Assembly: GCA_015680685.1 (NCBI GenBank)
Contig: MNCI01001903.1
Coordinates: 234,302-298,301, forward strand
Source: Gnetum montanum
Taxonomy: Eukaryota; Streptophyta; Gnetopsida; Gnetales; Gnetaceae
Length of the DNA stretch: 64,000 nucleotides
Direction: 5' to 3'
The position numbers and the translations under genes are program-made. Positions 1 to 9,948 of this stretch are shown in pieces. The notes under the pieces are model-generated. The model made no database searches. It was not told the DNA's origin and saw only the letters and a program-made list of their open reading frames with translations. Positions within the stretch are counted from its first letter, which is position 1, and each line of letters opens with the position of its first letter.

Positions 1-573
1 AAGTGATTCTTTCCTCAAAGAGTGGAAAATAAGATTTGATTCCTTAAGATTGGGAAGATGATCCGTAGATGATTACTAGAAGAAATTCTATGATCATTCT
101 TGGTATGTAAGCCACCAGGATGAGGGAGAATTACCTTCAAATTTCATTAATGAACTACATGCTCAACTACATCCCCAAACACGAGCCCATAATCCTCAAA
201 CCATAGATGAAGCATACAGAATTACTAAGGATTATGAAGAATTGAATCATATATGAGCTACCCTTTGACAAACAACTTTTGACAAGGTACCCTTCCACAA
301 GAAATGGTAGAGGAAACACCAATCAAAAGAGCACAATCAAGATTAGGATGTTTTGTTTGTGGTGAAGATCATTTCAAACAAAACTGTTCAAAATTGCAAA
401 CAAAGGTACAAAGGATCAATCAAACCAAGAACCAAAAACCCAATCCAAATATGAACAAAGGAAAAATCTTAACCACCATCACAACTATGAAGAAGATATC
501 TAGATCAACTAAATTAGGTTTGCGTAAATTTCAATTTGCTTTACTGATTTTTGAAGGTTCAATTAAAGGTTAA
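1..573 (+). pseudogene. Element A gag remnant with CCHC zinc knuckle
   Basis: C-terminal part of gag, the particle-forming protein. Stop-broken reading from about 100 to 260 carries capsid-like text (ELPSNFINELHAQL, then DEAYRITKDYEEL). The frame opening at 304 holds a canonical zinc knuckle, CFVCGEDHFKQNC (CX2CX4HX4C), at 349-387, followed by a basic, Lys/Asn/Gln-rich tail. Such knuckles bind RNA in retroelement gag. The N-terminus is outside the window. Confidence 0.8.
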
Positions 574-850
574 CAAATTAAATTTTTGATTGATAGTGAT
601 GCTAGTGAGGAAGCATACCAGGTATGGAGAAATTAACTTTACTTTGCAAAACATGTCTTTCGTTGATGAATTCTTTGAATTTGAACAAGGTGATGTTGAT
701 GCAAGTTTAGGAATGTCTTTCCTACAAAAATTTGATATTATTGTCCACTTTGGAACTCATATTTTAAAAGTCCCAACCACTAATAGAGTTAGGGTTTTAA
801 GGGGGGTTGAACAACAAGGCAAATACATATGATAATCATTAAGTAAGCCA
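574..850 (+). pseudogene. Element A aspartic protease remnant
   Basis: Retropepsin-like segment. The active-site motif, normally DTGAS/DSGAS, reads DSDAS at 592-606 after hydrophobic residues (FLI), so the essential glycine is replaced. A frameshift follows, then a readable tail with LGMSFLQKFDIIVHF (about 700-760), typical of the Ty3/gypsy protease C-terminus. Inactive as written. Confidence 0.75.
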
Positions 851-1069
851 AAAGATTAGTTGAAAAAGGTGCTATGATGTTGATTGTCAAAGTAATCCAA
901 CCTCAGAGATCTTTAGGTATTGAGATTCCAAAAGAACTTAAGGAATATAAAGATTCAGTATCTGTTGAAACTAGAGAACCACCTTCAAAAGGAACTATTA
1001 AGCATGCTATTGATATTTTTCCTAATACACAACCTATTTCAAAAGCCCCTTATATATTTTCTACTTCTA

Positions 1070-1660
1070 TAATAAGAGAATTGAAAGTAGAACTAGACCA
1101 ATTATTAGAAACTGGGAAAATTTGACCTAGCATATCACCTTGGGGTGCACCAATCTTATTTATTAAAAAAAAGGTACATTATGATTATGCATTGCTTATA
1201 GGACATTGAATAAAGTGATGATTAAAAATACTTACCCTTTGCCTAGGATCAATAATTTGTTTGATCAACTTACAAGTGCATGTTATTTTTCAAAAATTGA
1301 TTTAAAATCAAGTTATCACTAAATAAGGATTAAGAAGAAAGATATTGAGAAAACTACTTTTAGAACTAGGTATGGATTATACGATTTTTTTGTGATTTTT
1401 TTTGGATTAACTAATACACCTGCAACATTCATGGCATTAATGAATAATATTTTTCGTGAATATCTTGATCAATTTGTTATAGTATTTATGGATGATATAC
1501 TTGTTTATTCTAAGTCAAGAGAAGAACATGTTAAACATTTAAAAATTAAAATGAAAATTATTAAAGAGCATCAATTAAAACCTAAATTGAGTAAATGTAA
1601 ACTCTTAAATAATAAGTTTCATACTTGGGCCATATAGTTTCTAAGAAAGGATTGTAAGTA
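1070..1660 (+). pseudogene. Element A reverse transcriptase remnant
   Basis: RT palm region. A linker with ELKVELDQLLETGKI comes first (about 1080-1123), then stop- and frameshift-broken fingers and palm, then F-G-L-T-N-T-P-A-T-F and the catalytic box VFMDD. The two catalytic Asp codons are at 1491-1496 and are intact. Downstream text (SKSREEHVKHL) matches the usual region after the catalytic box. Stops at several points, including about 1123 and 1320, make it a pseudogene. Confidence 0.85.
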
Positions 1661-1776
1661 GATCCAATAAAAGTTAGTGTGATCTGGGACTAGCCTAAAT
1701 TAAAAGATGCTATAGTAGTTCAAAATCTCTTGGGTTTAGCTAGTTTTATCGATGTTTCATTAAAGATTATTCTATT

Positions 1777-2150
1777 TTGGTAGCCCCATTGACTGACCTT
1801 TTGCAAGAAAAACATGTGTTTAAGTTTGATGAAAAATGCTGGAAAGCTTTCCTTAAATTAAAGATGTTACTCACAACAGCTATTATTCTGAGAATTCTGG
1901 ATGAAGAATTACCATTTGAAGTATCCATGGATGCATGTGGAATAGGAATTAGTGTAGTTCTTTCATAAGAAGATAAAGTGGTATGTTATGAATCTCATAA
2001 ATTACGAGGAGCTGAGGTAAATTACTCAACCAATGATTTAAAATTGCTAGCAATTGTTCATGCTTTGAAAGTTTGAAGACCTTATCTTAGTGGAAAAATA
2101 TTTGTATTAAAAACATATCATAAGATTTTAGAATATTTGCAAAGACAACC
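1777..2150 (+). pseudogene. Element A RNase H, first part (interrupted)
   Basis: RNase H domain of pol. Recognisable text: PFEVSMDACGIGISVVLS (about 1915-1966, first catalytic Asp in SMDA), then an ESHKL region and LKLLAIVHALK. The frame runs up to LQRQP exactly at the CAACC target site, and continues as ILNTHQR after 15,899, giving a seamless join across element B. Confidence 0.85.
2146..2150 (+). repeat. Target-site duplication of B (left, CAACC)
   Basis: CAACC directly precedes the TG of B's left LTR and is repeated at 15,895-15,899 just after the CA of its right LTR. Five bp is the usual Ty3/gypsy integrase stagger. Confidence 0.92.
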
Positions 2151-2939
2151 TGATGAGCAGTAAGTACTCCCTATGCCCAACCATATGAATCACAAACATT
2201 CATGCATGATCAGGTTAAATTTTGTGGATGGGACTGGTTGTGGCATCTAGATCATTATGTTTTGATTGTAGTTCACTGTCTTCCCACTTAGACTAGTGGT
2301 AGCTTTCTCACGTATGGTTTAGTGAGGCATATGATAATTGATGTTATTGTGGCATTACGCTACTCCTAACAATAATAGAAAAATTAATTATTTAATCTAA
2401 TATAAAACAAAAAGTAAAGTCTAAACTAGCCTATGGGCGATGAGCATTTATTCGCAGTTTATCGTATATATCCTGAACCCACGTATCCACTATTGGAATT
2501 ACCAAGTGCTACACTACTAGGTGAACTAAGTAATAACACTACTGGGGTTACCAAGAGAATATGTGTTTACACTCGAAACTAGTCACACTCATTCCACCAA
2601 TTCATTAAAATGCATTGAAATGTAAATATTAACTAAGTACATGAAAAGTTAATCTAATCTAAGTCAAAGTACTACAATGAATAAGAATCAATCTTGATCT
2701 TATTATTGTTCATGGAATGTCTCTAGGTACATTGCCATTTGAATAAGATGCCATATAACTAACTTAGATCCACATTGTGGCCATTCACTAACTATTCTCT
2801 AAGACTACAAAATAAAACTATAAGATTTTTACTACTCTATTGGCAAAAGAATTATTCCCATACCATCCACCCAAGCACTATATTTACAAGCTGGCACATA
2901 TCCCATGATATCGAATATCCAACATTGCTCCTTGGGGCC
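2151..2939 (-). repeat. B 3' LTR, outer part (split by C)
   Basis: Starts TGATGAGCAG and is similar along its length to the right LTR at 14,883-15,894. It stops at the GGGCC target site of element C; the missing end is at 9,769-9,948. Together the parts give 969 bp against 1,012 bp for the right LTR. Confidence 0.9.
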
Positions 2940-3752
2940 TGATGAGTGGCGAGGTAACCCTACACTCAACCATATGAATATGAGTGTTACACATGCGATA
3001 TGGTTGAACTTCGTAGACTAAGTGCCTACATTCCTTATGGAACACTTAAGGTTAATCATTCGTTGTCTTCCCAGACTTACTTGTATTTGTCACGGTTGTA
3101 TGGTTGAGTAAGTCTGAGGTATATGATTTTTATATCTTTTTTCTTTTATCTCCTATGCTAATGAGGTGAAGAGTGAAGAGACTAATTAACTAACTTTAAC
3201 TAACTAAGTCTTAATTAACCTAGCATCAATATCCATTCCCACTTACCATTCACACCCTGAACCAATGCAACCTTGGTTACCAAACACTAATCATTGCTGG
3301 GATCATCAAGCGTAACGCACGTGCTCGAAGTGGTCATACTGAATGCACTTAACTACGAGAGAAGGTTTGAGAGAGATTTAGTGAATAATAAAGCATTAAA
3401 TGATAAACAATAAATAAAGTCCTATTTAGCCTATTCCATGCATTACAAGGTTTATCCAAGAAGTTCATCTTTATTTCCATACACAAACTTGTGTTCAGGT
3501 ACAATATTTGCTCAAATAAAGATTTGTTCACTTTGGAGCTCCTACTGTGGGCACATGGAAATTATTCTATCTTTGGAGAGGTAAAACTGCTAGATTTTCA
3601 CTACAGTCTAGGCTTAAAATGAGAAACAAGGGAGAGCCACCTCTTATTTATAGATTTTACGACGCACTGCGATATTGTGTACACGATATCGTAGGGGAAG
3701 ACACAATATCCTGTATGCGATATCGAGGCCCATGCGATATCACGTCTCATCA
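2940..3752 (-). repeat. C 3' LTR (left)
   Basis: TGATGAGTGG... to CTCATCA, matching 8,893-9,763. Near its right edge (start of U3 in element orientation) is a cluster of GATATC-type palindromes at about 3,664-3,745. A minus-strand TATAAATA lies at about 3,648-3,655. Confidence 0.92.
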
Positions 3753-3764
3753 TACCCCCATGAC
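3753..3764 (-). promoter_or_regulatory. C polypurine tract
   Basis: Minus strand reads GTCATGGGGGTA directly against the LTR TGATGAG. The same arrangement precedes D's 3' LTR at 38,458-38,469. In LTR elements this tract primes plus-strand DNA synthesis. Confidence 0.75.
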
Positions 3765-5610
3765 TGAATGAAAACTTGTCCTCAAGTTCCTTACAAAATA
3801 TTGGGACGGTATGGGATTATTAACTCAAAATGGAACTAATGGGATGACATGTGAACGGATCATCATTACAAGACAAGACAAAACTATTGTTCATGACAAC
3901 AAGAGTGAACACTTTATACATTTGACATCAAGCCTCATTTGGTAGCTGAGAAAGAAAGAGAGAGAGAGAAGTTTTCCTGCTGCCAATGCCAAGATTATGT
4001 CTTTCATTGTCCATTTGTAAGCATGCCATTGATCTTGCTCTTTGCATAGCTGTTTCAGCACCACTCCATTCCAAGTGTTTCTTCCAAATCCAATCCTTTG
4101 TTGCATGATTACCATTTGCACACACAACACAATCTTTATATTAGCAAGGGTAAATGAATCATAATGTAATTGATACCTTGCTTCGGTGAAAGGTCCATTG
4201 GCTGAGTTGTGGTATGGCTGATACGGATCTAGAGATATCATAGTGGTGACTACCGAAGGTGTAGGGGTTAGGAGAAAATTGAAAACATTTGGGTCTGGAC
4301 CCCCATAACTAAGAGCGAACCTTCGATAGTGATTAAATGGAGAAATAAAAAGAACAAGAAAGATGGAGAAAAATAGACAACTATTACATCAATGAAATGG
4401 ATGTCAAGATGGAAATGAACAAAAGAATATAGATTGCAAAAATGTTATGGGAAAGAATTTAATTGGTGCACCAAATAGGAATGTCAATGGGTCCTCCCCA
4501 AAGTAGGCTCATGCCCTTAATGCCCTAAAAAACCCACATTTGAAGAGTTCGTAGGCTCTAGAAATGTCATATGGGACAAGAGTTAAAGTCTTAACTGCAA
4601 GAATTTACCAAAAAGAAAACAATGCATCAACCAAAATATATACTAATGATACAACCGACAATGAGGTGAACAATGGAGAGAAGGGTGGAGAGAAGAGAAT
4701 GGAATGGAATCCCAAGAACAAGGTGGTGTACAGCCCCTTGTGTAGTTCATGATTAATGTGACTTAGTAGATCCCATTCCAAGTTTGGCCTCAAACAAACC
4801 ACTTCCAATGACTTCACATTAATGCATTCAGCCAATCCATCCCCTTGAAATAACAAGAATGCCTTCTAAAAGAGCCACCACCATTCTGACGAAACGAAGG
4901 AGGAAAGAATGGGAAGCGAGAAGGGCCTTAGTTAGAGGGAACATTTTTATTTTAGTTCCATAACCAATGCTTATAGCCCAAATGATTATTTCATCTAAGG
5001 GATGTGCTTTGAATTCTCACATTTTTTTATGTGTTTATGCGTGAGAACCACACCATGCAAAGACTTTGTTAATTTTATTAGCTCAACTTCCCGATGATTG
5101 AGTAACATCAAAACGATAAGAAAACTCAAGAAGAAAACATCCAAGCACCCAAGAGAATGGCCAACACAAATGCATCAAGTTCCCTTGAAGTCACACCCTT
5201 TTCAAGCCTTGAGTCCTTCCTTAATTTAAGAAATGCCCAGTCACCGATTCGTTATAGTTCATATTTAGAAATGGACTGTACATTTCCAAGCCAAGAGAGA
5301 TCATAGAAATTTGTGGATGTATGGATGAAGTGGACTCATTGCCTATCATATCAAAAGAACCATACCTTAGTATCAAACATCATAACTTAAAGGTAAAAAC
5401 CAAACATTAGCAACCAGTAGAAAAATAGTCCATACCATCATTATGAACACTTATTGGTGACAAACTTAACAAGATGGATAATACACACACACAAAAGAAA
5501 TGGAAAATTATGAATGATGTTGTAAAAAAAGAACAAGAAAAGTTAAAGAAATTTGTAAAACAAAAATGTGCAAAATAAAAACGTGTAAACCAAAAACTTA
5601 AAAAGAACCG
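3765..5610 (-). other. C 3' non-coding region shared with D
   Basis: No sense coding signal. The block aligns with D 36,580-38,440 (reverse complemented), and parts recur in B and I. Landmarks: an AG-rich run at 3,951-3,972, a TCCTCCCCAAAG motif at about 4,493, and a pyrimidine-rich stretch after the pol remnant. On the + strand there is a short ORF at 4,564-4,752 whose Lys/Asn/Glu-rich text (NNASTKIYTND, EKRMEWNPKNKVV) is partly repeated on the antisense strand of D, so an antisense ORF is possible but unproven. Confidence 0.7.
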
Positions 5611-6110
5611 AGGGCCCCAAATAATTAGCATAGTTGGCCATCTTCCCCATGACTAAATGGAAAGGGAGAGATCCAAAATAATGAATGTCTATTTGAATTT
5701 CTTAAAAGTGCCCAACTTCTCCCCATTGATGTTCTTAGATTAAGGGTTGGAAGTCGGTGATGCTCATACTCCAATGTATCTATGCCTTCGTTGCATGCAT
5801 GAGTTATTCCCCCAGTTTGTTCCATGCATGTTGGTCGGTTGCTCTTTTGATTAGCTATCAACCATGGGGTGTCCACTTGTTGTGTGGTTGCTACATACAG
5901 GCACCTTTGTCTCAAATTTTCTAGGGCACACCGGTTGCATGTAGGAGATGCTAAGCATTCCTCCATGTCATCACCCGATGAGTCACTATANTGGTCAGCC
6001 AGCTCTAGTTGAATGTTGCTCTTCTTAAGTGGAGGTAGGTTCCAGGTTTTATACATTTCTCATGATATTAAGTTGACTCTAGAACCTGAGTTAAGAAGAG
6101 CCTTATGTGG
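5611..6110 (-). pseudogene. C protease start, Cys-rich spacer and pol-deletion junction
   Basis: Minus ORF 6,056-5,625. It opens with MYKTWNLPPLKKSN, the segment just after the protease active site in D (about 33,483). It then has a spacer with SPTCNRCALENLRQRCLY and WLIANQKSN that matches D 33,850-33,960. Near 5,710-5,680 the text stops matching D's KFKDHFLLPF (RT) and instead matches D at about 36,540, after integrase. About 2.4 kb of pol is therefore missing between these points. Position 5,991 is an ambiguous base (n). Confidence 0.82.
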
Positions 6111-8750
6111 TTCATTCCTGGTGATTTGGAGGTAGATTAAGGGAATTTCAAGGTCAGATAGTTTCCTAGGAAGGTGGCCTACCTTGATCCAGTTGGTAAC
6201 GGTATGTGTTAACATAACCGTATGCGTTAAGCTCTGTTGTTGGTTTGAAGGGAGCTCTGAAGCCTTATGTGTTGGAGGAGCATATATAGACTCAACCGCT
6301 TATGGTTGTGAGAGCTTGTCTAGGATTTTGGTTCTAGAGAAAGGTCTTCTCTTCTTGTGGTTATCAGAACCAGTAGTAGGTTGAATGTTCATAGCTCTCA
6401 TAGCATTACGTTGCTATGGTTGAGTGGGGAGTTCCCCTTGCATTGTTGGAGCCGGTGGTATGGGAACTACTGGCAAAAGAGTGATGGATGAATTTGGAGG
6501 ATGGTATACATGTGGAGTGTCTCCTGGAGGAGAAGGAGTCCTTCTAAAATACTCCTGAACTTGGTAGTGATGTTTTGGGGTTGTGTGATCCATAGAGTCA
6601 CTTGGAAAAACCAACTGCTGCACGTAGTAGCCATATGGGTCTGGTTGCCGGTAAGGGTATTATTGTTTAGGTGGTGGCATCCCCCATGACTGTGGGTGTT
6701 GCCATTGCTGGTGTTGCCCGATAGGTTGTGGTGGAGTTCCACTTGGATAATACATTAACAGTTGGTGGAACTGCCTCGGGTTACCTTGGGGATAAGGTAA
6801 CCTTCAGGGTGTCTACCGTCTGTTTAAGGCTTGGGTTGAGTGCATACACCCCAGACTCTTGTAGATGTGAGATGATTGGACAACATCCTTTAGGATGGTC
6901 ATATTGACATATCTCACATCCACCATCATTGTCTATATCCAAATCCATAACCTCATCGAAGATATTCATTTTTCCCTTACCCTTGTCACGTGCATGGCCT
7001 GAATCTCTCCACTTTTTCTTTTCCTTGTCACTACTTCATTCCTCCTTAGATTCCTCTACAATCTTTAGGACAGTTTTAATTTTACTATCTAAGGAGCTCC
7101 ATAATTCATCTACCTTAATCGACACTTCTGTTGTTAACTTCTGAAGCAGAAAGGTTTTTCTATTCACCAACTCTTCGAGTGGTGACTCATCCTCTTCATT
7201 GCAGAATCTCACTCCCCTCTTTCGAATGGAAGGATCGCGGTTATACTCTTCCACGCTTTCTCTTTTCCATAGCTCCCCTTCTTCTTTGGCTACTTGCTCC
7301 AATAATCAATGAATTTCATGGGATCTAAGTTCTGATAATCTCCCTTGGGCATAAGTCCCAAGGGTTCTTCTAGTTTCATGTCGTAGCCCATCTACAAGGT
7401 GGCATAGTTGATCCCGTTATGCGTAACCATGGCCTAGGCAACGATGTAGCAATGCATAGTATTGGCCCATGGTAGCATCCAAGGGTTCATGAGTACCCTG
7501 CTTCCATCCTTGAATCTACTTACACAAGTTAGACACTCTGGAGTACGTTTGATATTTATCATTAAAGAGTTCTAACATCGTACTCCAACTCCTAATGGTT
7601 TCCGATTCTAAGGATCGGTACCAACTCTCTGCTTCCTTTATGAGTTTCCTAGGAAATAACTTTAATTTCTGCCACTCATTCTCTATGTTCTGCAAGGTGC
7701 AAGCATCATGGAATGCCTGTAAATGATTTTGTGGATCAGCGTTGTATCCCCCTTCAAATCATGAAATGTTATTCATATCTAAGTGCTTGATCTGGCTATC
7801 CTTTTGATGCCTTGTGGGTATTCTCACTACCTCCGTTATATCTAACATACTTAAGATGGCAAGTAGGGGTTCATCATGATCATCACTTTCATGACTTCTA
7901 TGATGCATACGTTGTCCCCTACTTCCCTTCTTTCATGCCTAGACTCTCTAGACTACCCTCATCCTCTCTCTCTACTCTCTCATTGAGGTCTCTCATTTTG
8001 CTTACCCTTATCCTCACCATTATGCTCTTGATGATTGCACCCTGATGTGGAAGGAGAGGGTGAGTGATGTGATGAATGGGAAGAGGAAGGAGAACCATTT
8101 CCATGACGATGTTTCTTACCTTCTCTTCGATGGCTACGGCCCCGATCGTGATGATGATCTAAGTGCCCGTCCTTGTCATGTGTTTTTGTTTCCTCAATGA
8201 ATAGTTGGTGTTCACGGGAATCAAAACTAGGGTTGTGTATCATGGAGCATAGGTTCTGATACCCCACCTCCTCACTTTCATTAGGAGGGGGAACATCATT
8301 TGATGGATAACCTTTTATAAGTGGTTCACCATCTTCAATTTCACTTAGGACGTGTGGGACCCCTTTGCCCTTCAACAATGTATGGTGGATCTCCTGCCAT
8401 GAGTCCCTTAAACATTGTGCTACTATGGGATGGTAATCCCTTGTGTCAAAATCACCTATAACATACTCAACGTATAGCTGTGTCATGCCTATCTATGCAA
8501 GAGCATGAAGAAGCATGTCAGGGACTACCCGATCTAGAGGTAACACTATGTTACCTTGCAAATCTCTCCAACATAGTTGTTCATCCTAATGGAGGATAAA
8601 GGTAAAATATGGTATATACTCATCGATATGGGTATATACCACTTAGTATTTTTGAGGAATTGGCAGATTTTGATTATGTGTTTTAGACTATCGATTGTTT
8701 CTTGTATGATCCCTAGGTGGTGAAATGCTCTTATGAGAAGAAGAAGACAT
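6111..8750 (-). pseudogene. C gag polyprotein, degenerate
   Basis: Minus-strand gag. ATG at 8,750 gives MSSSSHKSISPPR, matching the D gag start at 30,789 (MSSSSHKITSPPR). The longest open piece is 8,486-7,980 (168 aa), ending in a His/Ser/basic stretch. Further pieces lie at 7,302-7,036 and 6,969-6,781, the last carrying a knuckle CEICQYDHPKGCC at 6,880-6,918. A Pro/Gln/Tyr-rich tail follows to about 6,400, then the pre-protease region. Stops and frameshifts separate the pieces. Confidence 0.8.
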
Positions 8751-8874
8751 TGTGTCTTATCGGTGTGCTGATTAACCATTATATAATTTTTCATTTAATT
8801 AATCCTAAGGTTTGTTTAAGCTCCCAATGATGTGAGTGATTTCCTATGTTCTACTTAGCGCACAAACACTTAGT

Positions 8875-8892
8875 CCCTTGCAACAGCGCCAA
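8875..8892 (-). promoter_or_regulatory. C primer-binding site
   Basis: On the minus strand TTGGCGCTGTTGCAAGGG starts right at the LTR end. It resembles the TGGCGCCGTTGCC-type site reported for plant Athila/Tat elements (tRNA-Asp-like). B has TTGGTGTCATTGCTAGGG and D has TTAGCACCATTGCTAGAG at the same place. Confidence 0.75.
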
Positions 8893-9763
8893 TGATGAGT
8901 GGCGAGGTACCCCTACACTCAACCATACGAATACGAGCGTTACACGCGTGATCTGATCGAACTCTACAGACTAAGTGCCTACACACTTTATGGAACACTT
9001 AAGGTTAATCATTTGTTGTCTTCCTAGACTTACTTATATTTTTCACGGTTGTATGGTTGAGTATGTCTAAGGTATATGATTTTTATATCTTTTCTGTTTT
9101 ATCTCCTATGTTGATAAGGTTAGGAGTGAAGAGACTAATTAACTAACTTTAACTAACTAAGTCTTAATTAACCTAGCATCAGTATCCATTCCCACTTACC
9201 GTTCACACCCTAAACCAATGCAACCTTGATTACCAAACGCTAGTTGTTGCTAGGATCACCAAGCGTAACGCATGTGCTCGAAGCAATTATACTGAATGCA
9301 CTTAACTACGGGAGAAGGGTTGAGAGAGATTTAATGACTAATAAATCATTAAATGATAAAAAATAAATAAAAATAAATAAAGTCCTATTTATCCTATTCC
9401 ATGCACTGCAAAATTTATCCAAGAAGTTCATCTTTATTGCCGTACACAAACTTGTGTTCAGGTACAATATTTTCTTGAATAAAGATCCGTTCACTTTGGA
9501 GCTTCTTCTGCGGGCACATGGAAATTATTCTATCTTTGGAGAGCTAAAATTGCCAAATTTTCACTACAGTCTAGGCCTAGAATGAGAAACAAGGAAGAGC
9601 TGCCTCTTATTTATAGATTTGACAGCACACTATGATATCACGTACACGATATCATAGGGGAAGACGCGATATGGCGTATGCGATATCACGGGGGATGCGA
9701 TATCGTGGTGGACATGATATTGCATAGGCGATATCACAGCCCATGCAATATTGCATCCCATTA
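8893..9763 (-). repeat. C 5' LTR (right)
   Basis: Pairs with 2,940-3,752. It is 58 bp longer, largely because of extra GATATC-type palindrome units at about 9,633-9,760. Minus-strand TATAAATA at 9,608-9,615 is the likely promoter TATA box. Confidence 0.92.
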
Positions 9764-9768
9764 GGGCC

Positions 9769-9948
9769 TAATATTGGGTATTCGATATTAGGGCTCCAAT
9801 ATCAAGTACCTAAGATCGAAGTTACAAAAATCAACTTTTTACTCTAATAGATGTGACGACATGCGTCAAGGCATTTGCGTCGAGGCATCTACATTGAGGC
9901 ATCTACCTCAACATGGCTACATCAACGTAGTCAACCAATGCTTCATCA
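9769..9948 (-). repeat. B 3' LTR, inner part (after C)
   Basis: Resumes the B LTR after the second GGGCC copy and ends CTTCATCA at 9,948. It contains the tandem GAGGCATCTACATTG-type 15-mers also seen at 15,790-15,860, in fewer copies. Confidence 0.88.

Larger units (their letters stand above)
1..2150 (+). mobile_element. Element A, left part (Ty3/gypsy, gag to RNase H)
   Basis: Decayed Ty3/gypsy polyprotein in the order gag, protease, RT, RNase H; the 5' LTR lies outside the window. The coding frame stops at the CAACC target site where element B begins and resumes after 15,899, so 1-2150 and 15,900-17,972 are one element. Many in-frame stops and frameshifts show it is dead. A chromodomain-like C-terminus (about 17,360-17,460) suggests a chromovirus; clade not assigned. 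Confidence 0.9.
2940..9763 (-). mobile_element. Element C: gag-only derivative of the D family
   Basis: LTRs of 813 bp (left) and 871 bp (right) enclose 5.1 kb. The TSD is GGGCC at 2,935-2,939 and 9,764-9,768; the right LTR end reads CATTA instead of CATCA. The internal minus strand reads gag, zinc knuckle, protease start, a Cys-rich spacer, then jumps into the sequence that follows integrase in element D. RT, RNase H and integrase are absent. Text similarity to D is high throughout, so C is a pol-deletion derivative of that family. Confidence 0.9.

Noticed and set aside
3664-3745. Replication origin or telomere-like signal from GATATC palindromes
   Set aside because: The arrays occur only inside LTRs of one family.
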